A stretch of DNA of 64,000 nucleotides from Myxococcota bacterium (GTDB taxonomy: Bacteria > Myxococcota_A > UBA9160 > UBA4427), in NCBI GenBank assembly GCA_029243605.1, contig JAQWRT010000092.1, positions 1-64,000 of the forward strand. The letters run 5' to 3'. This document shows, in pieces, positions 17,087-24,980 of the stretch. Positions within the stretch are counted from its first letter, which is position 1; every line of letters starts with the position of its first letter. A program made the position numbers and the translations under genes. Below the pieces are notes generated by a model that did no database searches, was not told the DNA's origin, and saw only the letters and a list, made by a program, of their open reading frames with translations.

Positions 17087-19630
17087 CTAGTAGCTTGCGC
17101 CGATCCGAATACCCCAGGTGCGCGGAGGTTCATAGGCGCCATATACGGGGTAGCCCAACAAACCACTACCGACGGTTCGTGTGGAGCGGACGTCGACATC
17201 GGTCAGGTTCTCGCCAAACCCTTCGACGAAAAGATCGTTCGCGTCAGATTCCCAGCGCATGCGGATCTGCAATTTTCCAAACGAGGGTTCCAGGTCCTCA
17301 GGCCGATTCGAAGCACTAAAGTAGATTTTCGAAGAATACGTGTATTCGAGTCGCGGGATCAGGGCGCCATAGGAGGAGCCAAGCTCCCAGAGGTACTCGG
17401 CTGCGAGTGTCGCCGTGTGTTTCGGGGCGCGAACCATAGTATGTCCAGAGAAGTCCTGATCGGGAGTTGATGTCGCAAAGTCGTAGGCGCCTTCGTACTG
17501 GACGTACTTCGCATCCAAGTAGCCATAGACCACACTCAGTGAGAGGTTGTCTGCAAAGGTCGGTTGCCAGATGCCCTCAAATTCAACCCCCCATGTTCTC
17601 GCCCTCTGGGCATTGCTGATAAAGGTCGTATTTTGGGCTTGGGATCGCACTTGAAGGTTGAGGTAACGGTTGTAAAACCCGGTCAGATTGGCTTGAACTG
17701 AGTTGTCGAAGAAGCGATTCTTTGAGCCCAGTTCAAAGGCGTAGACGACCTCCTCCTTTGCGGGGCCCTGAAATTCTGGGGGCTTGGTGCAATCTAGGTT
17801 CACGGTAGCGCCGTTGATGTAGCCCGGCTTCCAACCACGCGTCGCCTTGCCGTATACCATATTTTCATCGGTGGGCGTGTACTCCAAATTCAGATCTCCG
17901 GTCACGCCGTTCCAATCCTCTGTCTGCGTGGTGCTGTATGCCGGTTGCACACATCCAATGATGGTATTGGTCACCTGGTTACCCTCCCGGCGCCCCGTCT
18001 TCTTGTCGTAATTGAAGCGAAGTCCCATCCCGAATCGCAGAGTTTCCTCCAACATCAGAAGGCGGGTGTGCGCATAGGGCGCCAGGCTCAGGTTGGAGTT
18101 GCTCCCCGAGACGCCGGCGCCAGTCAAGATAATCGGGTCAGGAATTAATGCAGTCTGTTGACAAAAAGGGCCGAGATATATGCAAGGATTAAAGAGGAGG
18201 AAGTCCTGTCCCGGGCCGGGAAGATTGGTGGTCAGTTCGCCATCCGCATCCAAGAAAAAGAAGCCGACGAGCCATTCTATTTTGGCCGCTTCTCCCAAGT
18301 CGACAGGATCCATATTTCGGATATGAGCATCCACCACTCGGTCCTGCGTGGACGCAGTCGTGTTGGCTGTCAGCATCGGTGCCTCTGTGCGGTCGGCATC
18401 GAAATTCTGTTCTCGGGTTTCCGATCGATACGAACCCACGACATTGACCGAAACCTTATCCTGAATATTCCAGGTCAGTGTCCCGTTGACATCCCAGGTG
18501 TCGATGTTTTGAAACTGTTTTGTATCGTTCCGGGTCTGGCGATCGGAGTTCGGTTTAGGAAGGATGGTACTGGGCGTAGCAGGCGTAACGACTGTGGCAT
18601 ACGGATTGACGTCGAGTATGAAAGGGGCGTTCGGCGGTTCTACGAAATTATACTGACCCGGATAATCGCCTTGGATCAGATCATTCCACCCCACCCCGCC
18701 CTGGTGGTTGTAGCCGCCGCGCATGGTGAGGGACATCTCATCGGTGATCTCGAAGAGGAGTTGCGGGCGGATTCCCCAGTTGTCGGCGTCGTTGGCGTCG
18801 TATTCATTTCCCGGGTAGTAGAGGTTTTCTTGATAGCCGTCGCGCTTATCGAAGTAGGCGGCGGTTCGCATGGCAACCCGGTCGGCCAGGATCGGCACAT
18901 TGACCACGCCGCGCCCGGACCATTGATTGTAGGACCCGTAGAGTATGTCACCGAAGATCTCGAATTCGTGCTCGGGTGCGCGGGTCGAGACATTGATGGC
19001 TCCGGCCGTGGAATTTCGGCCCCAGAGCGTGCCCTGGGGACCACGCAAGACTTCCACCTGGGCGATGTCATAGAAGGTCAGGGCGCTCGCTGCAGTGGGA
19101 TTGTTCTGGTAGATGCCGTCAATATGAAAAGCTGTGGACGGATCCGCAAAACCCTCACTTGAGATACCGCGAATCGTGAGCCGCGCGATTCCAAAATTCT
19201 CGCCGTATTGAAAGTTGGGAACCTGGGTGGCCAGGGATTCGACGTTGTAGATGCCGCGGTCAAAGAGTTGCGCGCCGCTCAGCGCGGTGATCGCCGTGGG
19301 GGTTTCCTGGATATTCGTCGACCGTTTCTGGGCGCTCACCATGATCTCCTCGATCCCGCCGTGCTCGGGGGTCGGGGCTTCGCCGGCCGGGGTGCCCGCT
19401 TCGATCAGGTTCGGGTCGGCTTCAGGGGTGGTGTCCCGGAGGTCGCCTTCAGCAGCGGCCTTGATTTCTCCAAGGTCGTCCGAAGTGGGTTCGGAGAGTG
19501 AAGCGCTAGGAAGAAGCGCAAGCGCGGTGATCAGGAGCAGGGAAGCCAGGAGGCGAGGCTTGCACCAAGACGGCCCGGTCGGAAACGCTTGGCTGGTCGT
19601 AACGCGTATCTCGTTGGCGAAGCCATTCAT
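17087..19630 (-). CDS. TonB-dependent outer-membrane receptor
   Basis: 847 residues from ATG 19630, preceded by AAGAGGAG; the track start is a TTG seven codons earlier that overlaps this RBS. A signal peptide (LLASLLLITALALLPSASLS) is followed by a spacer and a TonB box-like IEEIMVSAQKR. The plug domain follows (TPTAITALSGAQLFDRGIYNVESLATQVPNFQYG, VLRGPQGTLWGRNSTAGAINV), then a long beta-barrel to the C-terminal GIRIGASY. Receptors of this kind often take up hydrophobic or complex organic compounds. It is followed after 12 bp by the PqiA/PqiB genes on the same strand. The ligand is unknown. Confidence 0.92.
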   Translation of the reverse strand: MNGFANEIRVTTSQAFPTGPSWCKPRLLASLLLITALALLPSASLSEPTSDDLGEIKAAAEGDLRDTTPEADPNLIEAGTPAGEAPTPEHGGIEEIMVSAQKRSTNIQETPTAITALSGAQLFDRGIYNVESLATQVPNFQYGENFGIARLTIRGISSEGFADPSTAFHIDGIYQNNPTAASALTFYDIAQVEVLRGPQGTLWGRNSTAGAINVSTRAPEHEFEIFGDILYGSYNQWSGRGVVNVPILADRVAMRTAAYFDKRDGYQENLYYPGNEYDANDADNWGIRPQLLFEITDEMSLTMRGGYNHQGGVGWNDLIQGDYPGQYNFVEPPNAPFILDVNPYATVVTPATPSTILPKPNSDRQTRNDTKQFQNIDTWDVNGTLTWNIQDKVSVNVVGSYRSETREQNFDADRTEAPMLTANTTASTQDRVVDAHIRNMDPVDLGEAAKIEWLVGFFFLDADGELTTNLPGPGQDFLLFNPCIYLGPFCQQTALIPDPIILTGAGVSGSNSNLSLAPYAHTRLLMLEETLRFGMGLRFNYDKKTGRREGNQVTNTIIGCVQPAYSTTQTEDWNGVTGDLNLEYTPTDENMVYGKATRGWKPGYINGATVNLDCTKPPEFQGPAKEEVVYAFELGSKNRFFDNSVQANLTGFYNRYLNLQVRSQAQNTTFISNAQRARTWGVEFEGIWQPTFADNLSLSVVYGYLDAKYVQYEGAYDFATSTPDQDFSGHTMVRAPKHTATLAAEYLWELGSSYGALIPRLEYTYSSKIYFSASNRPEDLEPSFGKLQIRMRWESDANDLFVEGFGENLTDVDVRSTRTVGSGLLGYPVYGAYEPPRTWGIRIGASY

Positions 19631-19658
19631 GCATGCTCCTCTTCTATTCAATTTTTAG

Positions 19659-19955
19659 TCCCGGCTGTTGTTGGATTCGTCTCCAACTTCATAGGGTTCA
19701 GGATATGACAGGTGCGCTGAGGGGCAAAAGGTTTTGTCGTACTGAATCACATCGGTCCGGGTTGGCTCTTGGAGAGTCGAAGCAAGCTGTTTTTGGGGGT
19801 GATCCTCCACCCGCGTACCGGGGTCGGCACGGTGGCTGCGGATGATGCGGTGCGTCATCGGGGGGCTCGATAAAGGCGGCAGGTCTTCGTGGCGGTTGGC
19901 TATTATGGAACGAAAGGTTCATAATTAAAAAGCCCCCCTCGAGGAGTCCTGACAG
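19659..19955. other. Divergent intergenic region between the TonB receptor and TetR genes
   Basis: About 300 bp with no convincing gene: the ORF-track entries across it show no motifs. It should hold promoters for both divergent genes; a probable operator at 19903-19924 is listed separately. Confidence 0.4.
19903..19924. promoter_or_regulatory. Inverted repeat upstream of tetR, candidate operator
   Basis: TTATGGAAC-GAAAG-GTTCATAA is an imperfect inverted repeat (arms TTAT-GAAC / GTTC-ATAA with one unpaired G) 31 bp before the TetR start. AT-rich hexamers TATTAT and CATAAT overlap it and could serve as -10 elements. The position and size fit an autoregulatory TetR-family operator. Confidence 0.45.
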
Positions 19956-20549
19956 ATGGCGCGACCCGTCGAATTTGACCGAGACGCGGCCCTGGAGGCG
20001 GCCATGCGGCTTTTTTGGGCTCAGGGCTATCTCGCCACTTCGGTGGAAGAGTTGTTGAAAGCCATGGGGATCGCTCGCTCGAGCCTCTACGCCGCCTTTG
20101 GGGATAAGCGTTCCCTCTTCGTCGAGGTGCTCCGGCTCTTTTCGGATCGCACCCGGGCGATGTTTACCGAGGCCTGGGCGGAGACGGAGAGCCTTGAGGC
20201 CGTCCCTCGCTTCTTTCGCACTACCCTGCTCGAGGTCCCCCGTCGACGAGCTGGGCGGGGCTGCCTTATGGTGAATACGATTCTTGAGCTCGCTGAAGTC
20301 GATGCGGGGCTGAGCGGCCTGGCGACGAAAGAACTCGCTCGCGTCGAGGCCGCCTTCACGGAATGCTTCAGCAGGGCTCAGGCTGCGGGGGAGTATCCCA
20401 CCGAAAGGTCCGCCGAAGCGTTGGCTGCCCATCTGATGCTTGTCAACCAGGGCCTGCGCGTGGCCAGTCGCAAACGCACTTCCCCGAGCGAACTCGGTGA
20501 GCAGATCGATACGGCGCTCTCGCTCCTGGAACTTCCAGGGGTCCCTTAG
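19956..20549 (+). CDS. TetR/AcrR-family transcriptional regulator
   Basis: 197 residues, ATG preceded by GAGGAG. The N-terminal DNA-binding domain is clear: FDRDAALEAAMRLFWAQGYLATSVEELLKAMGIARSSLYAAFGDKRSLFVEVL, with the helix-turn-helix at ~25-50. The C-terminal ligand domain is ordinary for AcrR-type repressors, with LMVNTILELAEVDAG. It lies between the divergent TonB receptor gene and the downstream haloalkane dehalogenase gene (64 bp away). It plausibly regulates itself and the dehalogenase; the inverted repeat upstream is a candidate operator. Confidence 0.9.
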   Translation: MARPVEFDRDAALEAAMRLFWAQGYLATSVEELLKAMGIARSSLYAAFGDKRSLFVEVLRLFSDRTRAMFTEAWAETESLEAVPRFFRTTLLEVPRRRAGRGCLMVNTILELAEVDAGLSGLATKELARVEAAFTECFSRAQAAGEYPTERSAEALAAHLMLVNQGLRVASRKRTSPSELGEQIDTALSLLELPGVP

Positions 20550-20612
20550 CGAAATCAAAGAAGAGCGCCGCCGCCCCAGGTCCTCGGGCCCCTAGAAGAC
20601 AGAAAGGTCCCA

Positions 20613-21491
20613 ATGATTTCAGCAGAGTTCCCCTTCGAAAAGAAATTTCAGGAAGTCCATGGCAAGCGGATTGCCTACGTGGATCGGGGCGAAGGTGACC
20701 CGGTTGTCCTACTCCACGGCAACCCGACCTCGTCCTACCTTTGGCGCAATGTCATTCCCGAGCTCGAAGGCTGCGGCCGGGTGATCGTCCCCGATCTCAT
20801 CGGTCAGGGGGATTCTGAGAAATTGTCCGCTAGCGAAGGCCCCGATCGCTACAGCTTCGGGGTGGCTTACGATTACCTGGACGGTCTACTTCAGGCCCTT
20901 GACCTTGGGCAGAATATCACTCTGGTCATTCACGACTGGGGCAGCGGCCTGGGCTTCGAATGGGCTCGGAGGCATCCCGACGCCGTTAAGGGCATCGCGT
21001 ATATGGAGGCCATCGTTCGTCCGGTCTCCTGGGAGGATTGGCCCGAGAGCGCCCGGGGGATCTTTCAGGGCTTTCGATCCGAAAAGGGAGAAGATCTGGT
21101 CTTGAACCGAAATATGTTCGTCGAAGGGGTGCTCCCCTCGGCGGTGCTTCGAGGGCTTACCGATAAGGAGATGGAGTATTACCGGGCCCCCTTTGCCACC
21201 CCAGACGATCGCCAGCCCACGCTGAACTGGCCGCGTCAGATTCCCATCGAGGGTGAGCCGAAGCCTATGGTCGAATTGGTCGAGGCCTACGCGGCCTGGA
21301 TGGCGAGCAATGATCTTCCGAAGCTCTTCATCAACGCCGATCCCGGTTCGATCCTGACGGGACCCCAGCGCGAGTTTTGCCGCACTTGGTCCAACCAGAC
21401 CGAGGTGACGGTGGCGGGCTCACATTTCGTCCAGGAGGATTCGCCTGTAGAGATCGGCCGAGCCGTTCGCGAGTGGCTCAAGGGCATCTGA
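20613..21491 (+). CDS. dhaA: Haloalkane dehalogenase, HLD-II subfamily
   Basis: 292 residues, the family length. It is an alpha/beta hydrolase that cleaves carbon-halogen bonds by SN2 attack, giving an alcohol and halide. All five functional residues are in place: Asn37 (HGNPTS) and Trp109 (HDWGS) for halide binding, nucleophile Asp108, catalytic acid Glu132 (YMEAIVRP) and His271 (GSHFVQEDSP). The Glu after strand beta-6 is diagnostic of subfamily HLD-II (LinB, DhaA). It follows a TetR gene and precedes a DUF1330 gene. The substrate range cannot be read from the sequence. Confidence 0.92.
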   Translation: MISAEFPFEKKFQEVHGKRIAYVDRGEGDPVVLLHGNPTSSYLWRNVIPELEGCGRVIVPDLIGQGDSEKLSASEGPDRYSFGVAYDYLDGLLQALDLGQNITLVIHDWGSGLGFEWARRHPDAVKGIAYMEAIVRPVSWEDWPESARGIFQGFRSEKGEDLVLNRNMFVEGVLPSAVLRGLTDKEMEYYRAPFATPDDRQPTLNWPRQIPIEGEPKPMVELVEAYAAWMASNDLPKLFINADPGSILTGPQREFCRTWSNQTEVTVAGSHFVQEDSPVEIGRAVREWLKGI

Positions 21492-21579
21492 ACCTCTATT
21501 TATTGGAGCCAAGTGCCGCGGGCCTTGGTAACCGAACAATTTCATCCAACTCACCGATCAAGACAGAGGAGTCGAGCGC

Positions 21580-21891
21580 ATGGCCGAAACGCCGGTTTAT
21601 ATGGTTGTCAACCTTCATATCGAGGACGAGGAGCGTTACCTCCAATACGAGAAGGGCTTCTTCCCGATTCTGAAAAAACACCAGGGCCAGTTCGTCACCT
21701 ATGACGACAAGATCGAAACTTTCGAAGGTTTCACCCCTCCGGAGGGGCGAATCGTGATCTTCAGCTTTCCGTCCGAGGAGGCCGCCAAGGGCTGGTACGA
21801 CGACCCCGACTACCAGGCCCTCTCCGAGCACCGCCGAGCCGGAACCCGCCTCGAGTTTCTCACCATGGTTCACGGCCTGCCGCCGCGCTGA
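21580..21891 (+). CDS. DUF1330 family protein
   Basis: 103 residues of a ferredoxin-like alpha/beta dimeric barrel. MVVNLHIEDEERYLQYEKGFFPILKKHQGQFV, EGRIVIFSFPSEEAAKGWYDDPDYQALSEHRRAG is the DUF1330 signature, including the WYDDPxYQ motif. No catalytic function is established for the family. It lies 88 bp downstream of the dehalogenase and could be cotranscribed. Confidence 0.85.
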   Translation: MAETPVYMVVNLHIEDEERYLQYEKGFFPILKKHQGQFVTYDDKIETFEGFTPPEGRIVIFSFPSEEAAKGWYDDPDYQALSEHRRAGTRLEFLTMVHGLPPR

Positions 21892-22135
21892 TCGAGTCGA
21901 ATGCGGGGTCGATCCTCTCGTAGGCCCCTGTTAGTCCCCAACATTTTTTGCGATCATCCCCAAGCGGACTCGTGCGCGTGTCTGAAGGGCAAGCGAGGGG
22001 AACCGACTCTGAACCGGGTGCGTCCGGCCCAAGACCTTGGCCAGATTCGCCCGGTCTCGCGAATTTTCCGCATATTACGAACGCACGCATTGTTTTTACC
22101 GTTCGCGTCGCAGTCTTTTGCGGGGCAGGAATCTT

Positions 22136-22166
22136 GATGTTTCGGACTCTTGGGGTTCGAAACATC
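22136..22166 (+). promoter_or_regulatory. Inverted repeat in the amtB leader
   Basis: GATGTTTCG and CGAAACATC are perfect 9-bp arms separated by 13 bp, ending 27 bp before the AmtB start. It could be an operator or a leader hairpin. It does not resemble a canonical sigma-54 promoter (GG-N10-GC). Confidence 0.45.
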
Positions 22167-22193
22167 GAGTCAAAATGGGGGGGTCGGATTCAC

Positions 22194-23546
22194 ATGTTTC
22201 GCGCTCTAAAACCGCGGATTTTTGTTAAAGCTGCAACGAAGTCACGATTCAGCTTTCTGCTGCCGCTGCTGGCCGCTCTGGCGCCCGCCACGGCGGTCGC
22301 CGACGACGGGCTCGATACCGGGGATACCGCCTGGGTCTTGGCCTCGACTGCTCTCGTTCTCTTCATGACGATTCCCGGGCTGGCGCTTTTCTACGGGGGC
22401 TTGGTTCGGACCAAGAACGTACTTTCCGTTTTGATGCAGTGCCTAGCGCTTACGGCGTTGATGACGATCCTCTGGTTGCTCGTTGGCTATTCGCTCGCTT
22501 TTGATACCAGCGGGATGGTCGCCGGGCAGACCACCCTGAATTCCTTCATCGGTGGGCTGGGCCGTGTTGGGTTGATGGGCGTTAATGCGGATACGCTCTC
22601 CGGGACAATTCCCGAGATCCTCTTCTTCGCTTTCCAATGCACCTTCGCGATCATTACGCCGGCCTTGATCGTCGGCGCATTCGCCGAACGCATGCGCTTT
22701 TCCGCAGTGCTGCTCTTCTCCGCCTTCTGGCTCATCTTCGTTTACGCCCCGATTTGCCACATGACCTGGGGAGGGGAGGGCGGCTTCTTCGCCGATCTGG
22801 GTGTGTTCGATTTCGCCGGGGGCATCGTCGTACACGTGACGGCCGGTGTGGCCGCCTTGGTGGCTTGTATCATGGTCGGTCCTCGGCACGGTTACCCCAA
22901 GACCCCCATGCCGCCGCATAATCTCACTATGTGTGTGACCGGAACGGGAATGCTTTGGGTGGGCTGGTATGGCTTCAACGGGGGCTCGGCCTTGGGTGCG
23001 AATGGAGCCGCCGCCATGGCGATTACCGTGACCCAGATATCCGCCTCGACCGCTGCTCTGACCTGGATGGCCATCGAGTGGCGAAAATATGGCAGGCCGA
23101 GCGTTCTCGGCATGGCAACAGGCGCGATCGCGGGTTTGGCGGCGATTACGCCGGCAGCGGGAGTGGTTGGACCCATGGGTGGTCTGGCTATCGGCTTCAG
23201 TTCCGGCCTCGTCTGTTACCTCGCATCGACGGCCATGAAGCGCAAATTCGGGTACGACGACAGTCTTGACGTCTTTGGGGTTCACGGAGTGGGCGGCTTC
23301 CTGGGAACGGTCATGGCCGGGATCTTTGGAGCAGCGGTTCTCGGTGGGAACCAAGAGGGGCTGGCGATCGGTTCACAAGTCGGGATTCAATTGTTCGCCG
23401 CTACGGTCACCGCTCTGTGGGCCGGAGTTGCGAGCTTTGTCCTTCTTAAAGTCGTCGATGCCATGGTTGGCTTGCGTGTCACCGAAGATGACGAGACCGT
23501 GGGCTTGGACGTGGTCCTGCACGAGGAGAGCGGGTACAACCTTTAG
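22194..23546 (+). CDS. amtB: Ammonium transporter
   Basis: 450 residues from ATG 22194; the track ORF extends 82 codons upstream without a signal or motif. A signal peptide (LLPLLAALAPATAVA) is followed by eleven predicted helices. The start of the mature protein (DTGDTAWVLASTALVLFMTIPGLALFYGGLVRTKN) is typical of Amt. The twin pore histidines are seen in GGIVVHVTAGVAAL and FGVHGVGGFLGT. It conducts ammonium/ammonia across the inner membrane. No glnK gene is adjacent, unlike most bacteria. The leader holds a 9-bp inverted repeat. Confidence 0.95.
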   Translation: MFRALKPRIFVKAATKSRFSFLLPLLAALAPATAVADDGLDTGDTAWVLASTALVLFMTIPGLALFYGGLVRTKNVLSVLMQCLALTALMTILWLLVGYSLAFDTSGMVAGQTTLNSFIGGLGRVGLMGVNADTLSGTIPEILFFAFQCTFAIITPALIVGAFAERMRFSAVLLFSAFWLIFVYAPICHMTWGGEGGFFADLGVFDFAGGIVVHVTAGVAALVACIMVGPRHGYPKTPMPPHNLTMCVTGTGMLWVGWYGFNGGSALGANGAAAMAITVTQISASTAALTWMAIEWRKYGRPSVLGMATGAIAGLAAITPAAGVVGPMGGLAIGFSSGLVCYLASTAMKRKFGYDDSLDVFGVHGVGGFLGTVMAGIFGAAVLGGNQEGLAIGSQVGIQLFAATVTALWAGVASFVLLKVVDAMVGLRVTEDDETVGLDVVLHEESGYNL

Positions 23547-23597
23547 TCTGCACAGTTCCCAGGCCCCCGGACCGGAGCGAGGCAGATGATAAATAGG

Positions 23598-23645
23598 AAA
23601 GAGGCCAGCCTCCAGGTATATCGGAGAGCTGGCCTCTTTTTTTTT
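23598..23645. terminator. Strong intrinsic terminator after amtB, probably bidirectional
   Basis: AAAGAGGCCAGC / GCTGGCCTCTTT is a perfect 12-bp stem with an 18-nt loop and a run of nine T (the last three pair-extending). It sits between the convergent amtB and GST genes; the opposite side begins with AAA, so it may also act for the GST transcript. Confidence 0.92.
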
Positions 23646-23680
23646 CGGCAGTCCGTGGGGCGAGCGGGCCTCGAATGTGC

Positions 23681-24289
23681 TCAGGCGTTGATAGCGGTCT
23701 GGAAGGCAGGCCTGGCCTCGATACGGTTTACATAGGCGCGGAGATTCTCGAGTTCCTCACCCACCGCGCCGAAGTTATTCGCCATGAAACAGGAATGGCC
23801 GAGCATGATATCGGCGGCGGAAAATTCGCCAACCAGGTATTCCCGACCCTCGAGAGCCTCGTTGATCGGGGCCAGGGCCCGGGAAAGAAGCCGCTCGGCC
23901 TGGCCGAGGGCTTCCTTGTTCTGCCTCTCCGGGGGCAAGAGGATGGTCTGGACCACGATGGTGTTCATTGGAGGCATGACCATTCCCTCGCAATAGTGGA
24001 ACCACTGGAGATATTGGGGGAAAAGAGGCGAATCAACTGCCGGCTTCAAGGCGCCGTCGGTATGCCGCGCCAACACATACTCGACAATCGCGCCGGATTC
24101 CCAGAGGCGGATATCGCCGTCATCGAGGACGGGAACCCTGCCCAAGGGGTGTCGTGCGCGATGCTCATCGGATTTCAAATCCTTCGGGTGAAAATCCATG
24201 CGATTGAGCTCGTAGTCGAGGCCCAGTTCCTCAAGAAGCCAAACGATTCGTCCGGCGCGTGAGTTGGGAGCGAAGTGTAAGTTGAGCAC
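23681..24289 (-). CDS. Glutathione S-transferase family protein
   Basis: 202 residues. The N-terminal thioredoxin-like domain begins MLNLHFAPNSRAGRIVWLLEELGLDYELNRMDFHPKDLKS and carries GRVPVLDDGDIRLWESGAIVEYVL, the cis-Pro and glutathione gamma-Glu binding site. The all-alpha C-terminal domain has YLVGEFSAADIMLGHSCFMA. It likely conjugates or reduces electrophiles with glutathione in the cytoplasm. It stands alone between convergent amtB and the Gre-like gene. Confidence 0.9.
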   Translation of the reverse strand: MLNLHFAPNSRAGRIVWLLEELGLDYELNRMDFHPKDLKSDEHRARHPLGRVPVLDDGDIRLWESGAIVEYVLARHTDGALKPAVDSPLFPQYLQWFHYCEGMVMPPMNTIVVQTILLPPERQNKEALGQAERLLSRALAPINEALEGREYLVGEFSAADIMLGHSCFMANNFGAVGEELENLRAYVNRIEARPAFQTAINA

Positions 24290-24366
24290 GTGGGTCTCCT
24301 TGATAGGGGGGTAAGTTTGGTTGGGAGTTGCAGAAGGCTGTCTTGGTCTTGGTCAGGGTCGAGGGA

Positions 24367-24861
24367 TCAGCTTACATCCTTCACGGCGAAAAGGGTTTCC
24401 CCGCGCGGGAGGTCGATGGAAAATTCTTCGCCCCTTTCCCGGCCCACAAGCATTCGGCCGATGGGAGAGAGCGGGGAAATAACGCGAATGGTGCTTCCAT
24501 CCAGGGTGACGGATTCGCCGCCACCGAAGGGGAGCAGGAAATAGACGGAATCTCCCCGACCCTCCTCCTCGATCCGGACGAGCGCGCCGGGTTGTGCGGG
24601 TTCTGTCCCGTCCAGAAGGGCAGGGGCGAAGGCATCGAGGCGTTCGAGATCACTGCGAAGGCTTTCGGCCCGTTCGGCCAGTCCCCGGGCGAGGTAGGAG
24701 GCTTCGGTGGCTCGAGTATCCTTGGCACCTTCCGCCCGAGTTTCCTCGTGGACGGCCCCCTCCTGGGTGGCGCGCTGGGAGGCCAGAAGCCCCTGAAGCT
24801 GGACTGAGATTCTCTGCCTTATGGCGGCCAGGAGCGTCTTTTTATCGATCTGCGAAAGCAA
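24367..24861 (-). CDS. GreA/GreB-like protein
   Basis: 164 residues from a TTG start with GGGGA upstream. The N-terminal half is a charged coiled-coil (TRAEGAKDTRATEASYLARGLAERAESLRSDLERLD). The C-terminal half is a GreA/B FKBP-like domain ending LSPIGRMLVGRERGEEFSIDLPRGETLFAVKDV, close to the SPLGxALLGxxxGDxV signature. The size matches Gre factors, but the coiled-coil tip acidic pair of GreA is not obvious, so it may bind RNA polymerase without cleavage stimulation. It is monocistronic as far as can be seen. Confidence 0.7.
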   Translation of the reverse strand: MLSQIDKKTLLAAIRQRISVQLQGLLASQRATQEGAVHEETRAEGAKDTRATEASYLARGLAERAESLRSDLERLDAFAPALLDGTEPAQPGALVRIEEEGRGDSVYFLLPFGGGESVTLDGSTIRVISPLSPIGRMLVGRERGEEFSIDLPRGETLFAVKDVS

Positions 24862-24980
24862 GAGGTCCCCGATTACGGGTTCGAGCCGAAAAGGTCTAGG
24901 AAGAGTCCAGAAAGAAAAAGCCCTCTGATTTTATCGCGCTCTCCCAGGGAAGGGCAGCCCAGGAGCGAGTTCTCCGGCCG

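Noticed and set aside
18158-19162. 334-codon antisense ORF inside the TonB receptor
   Set aside because: Antisense shadow; the receptor signatures on the opposite strand are unambiguous.
22443-23354. 303-codon antisense ORF inside amtB
   Set aside because: Shadow of a real gene; composition rich in His, Arg and Gly with no motif.
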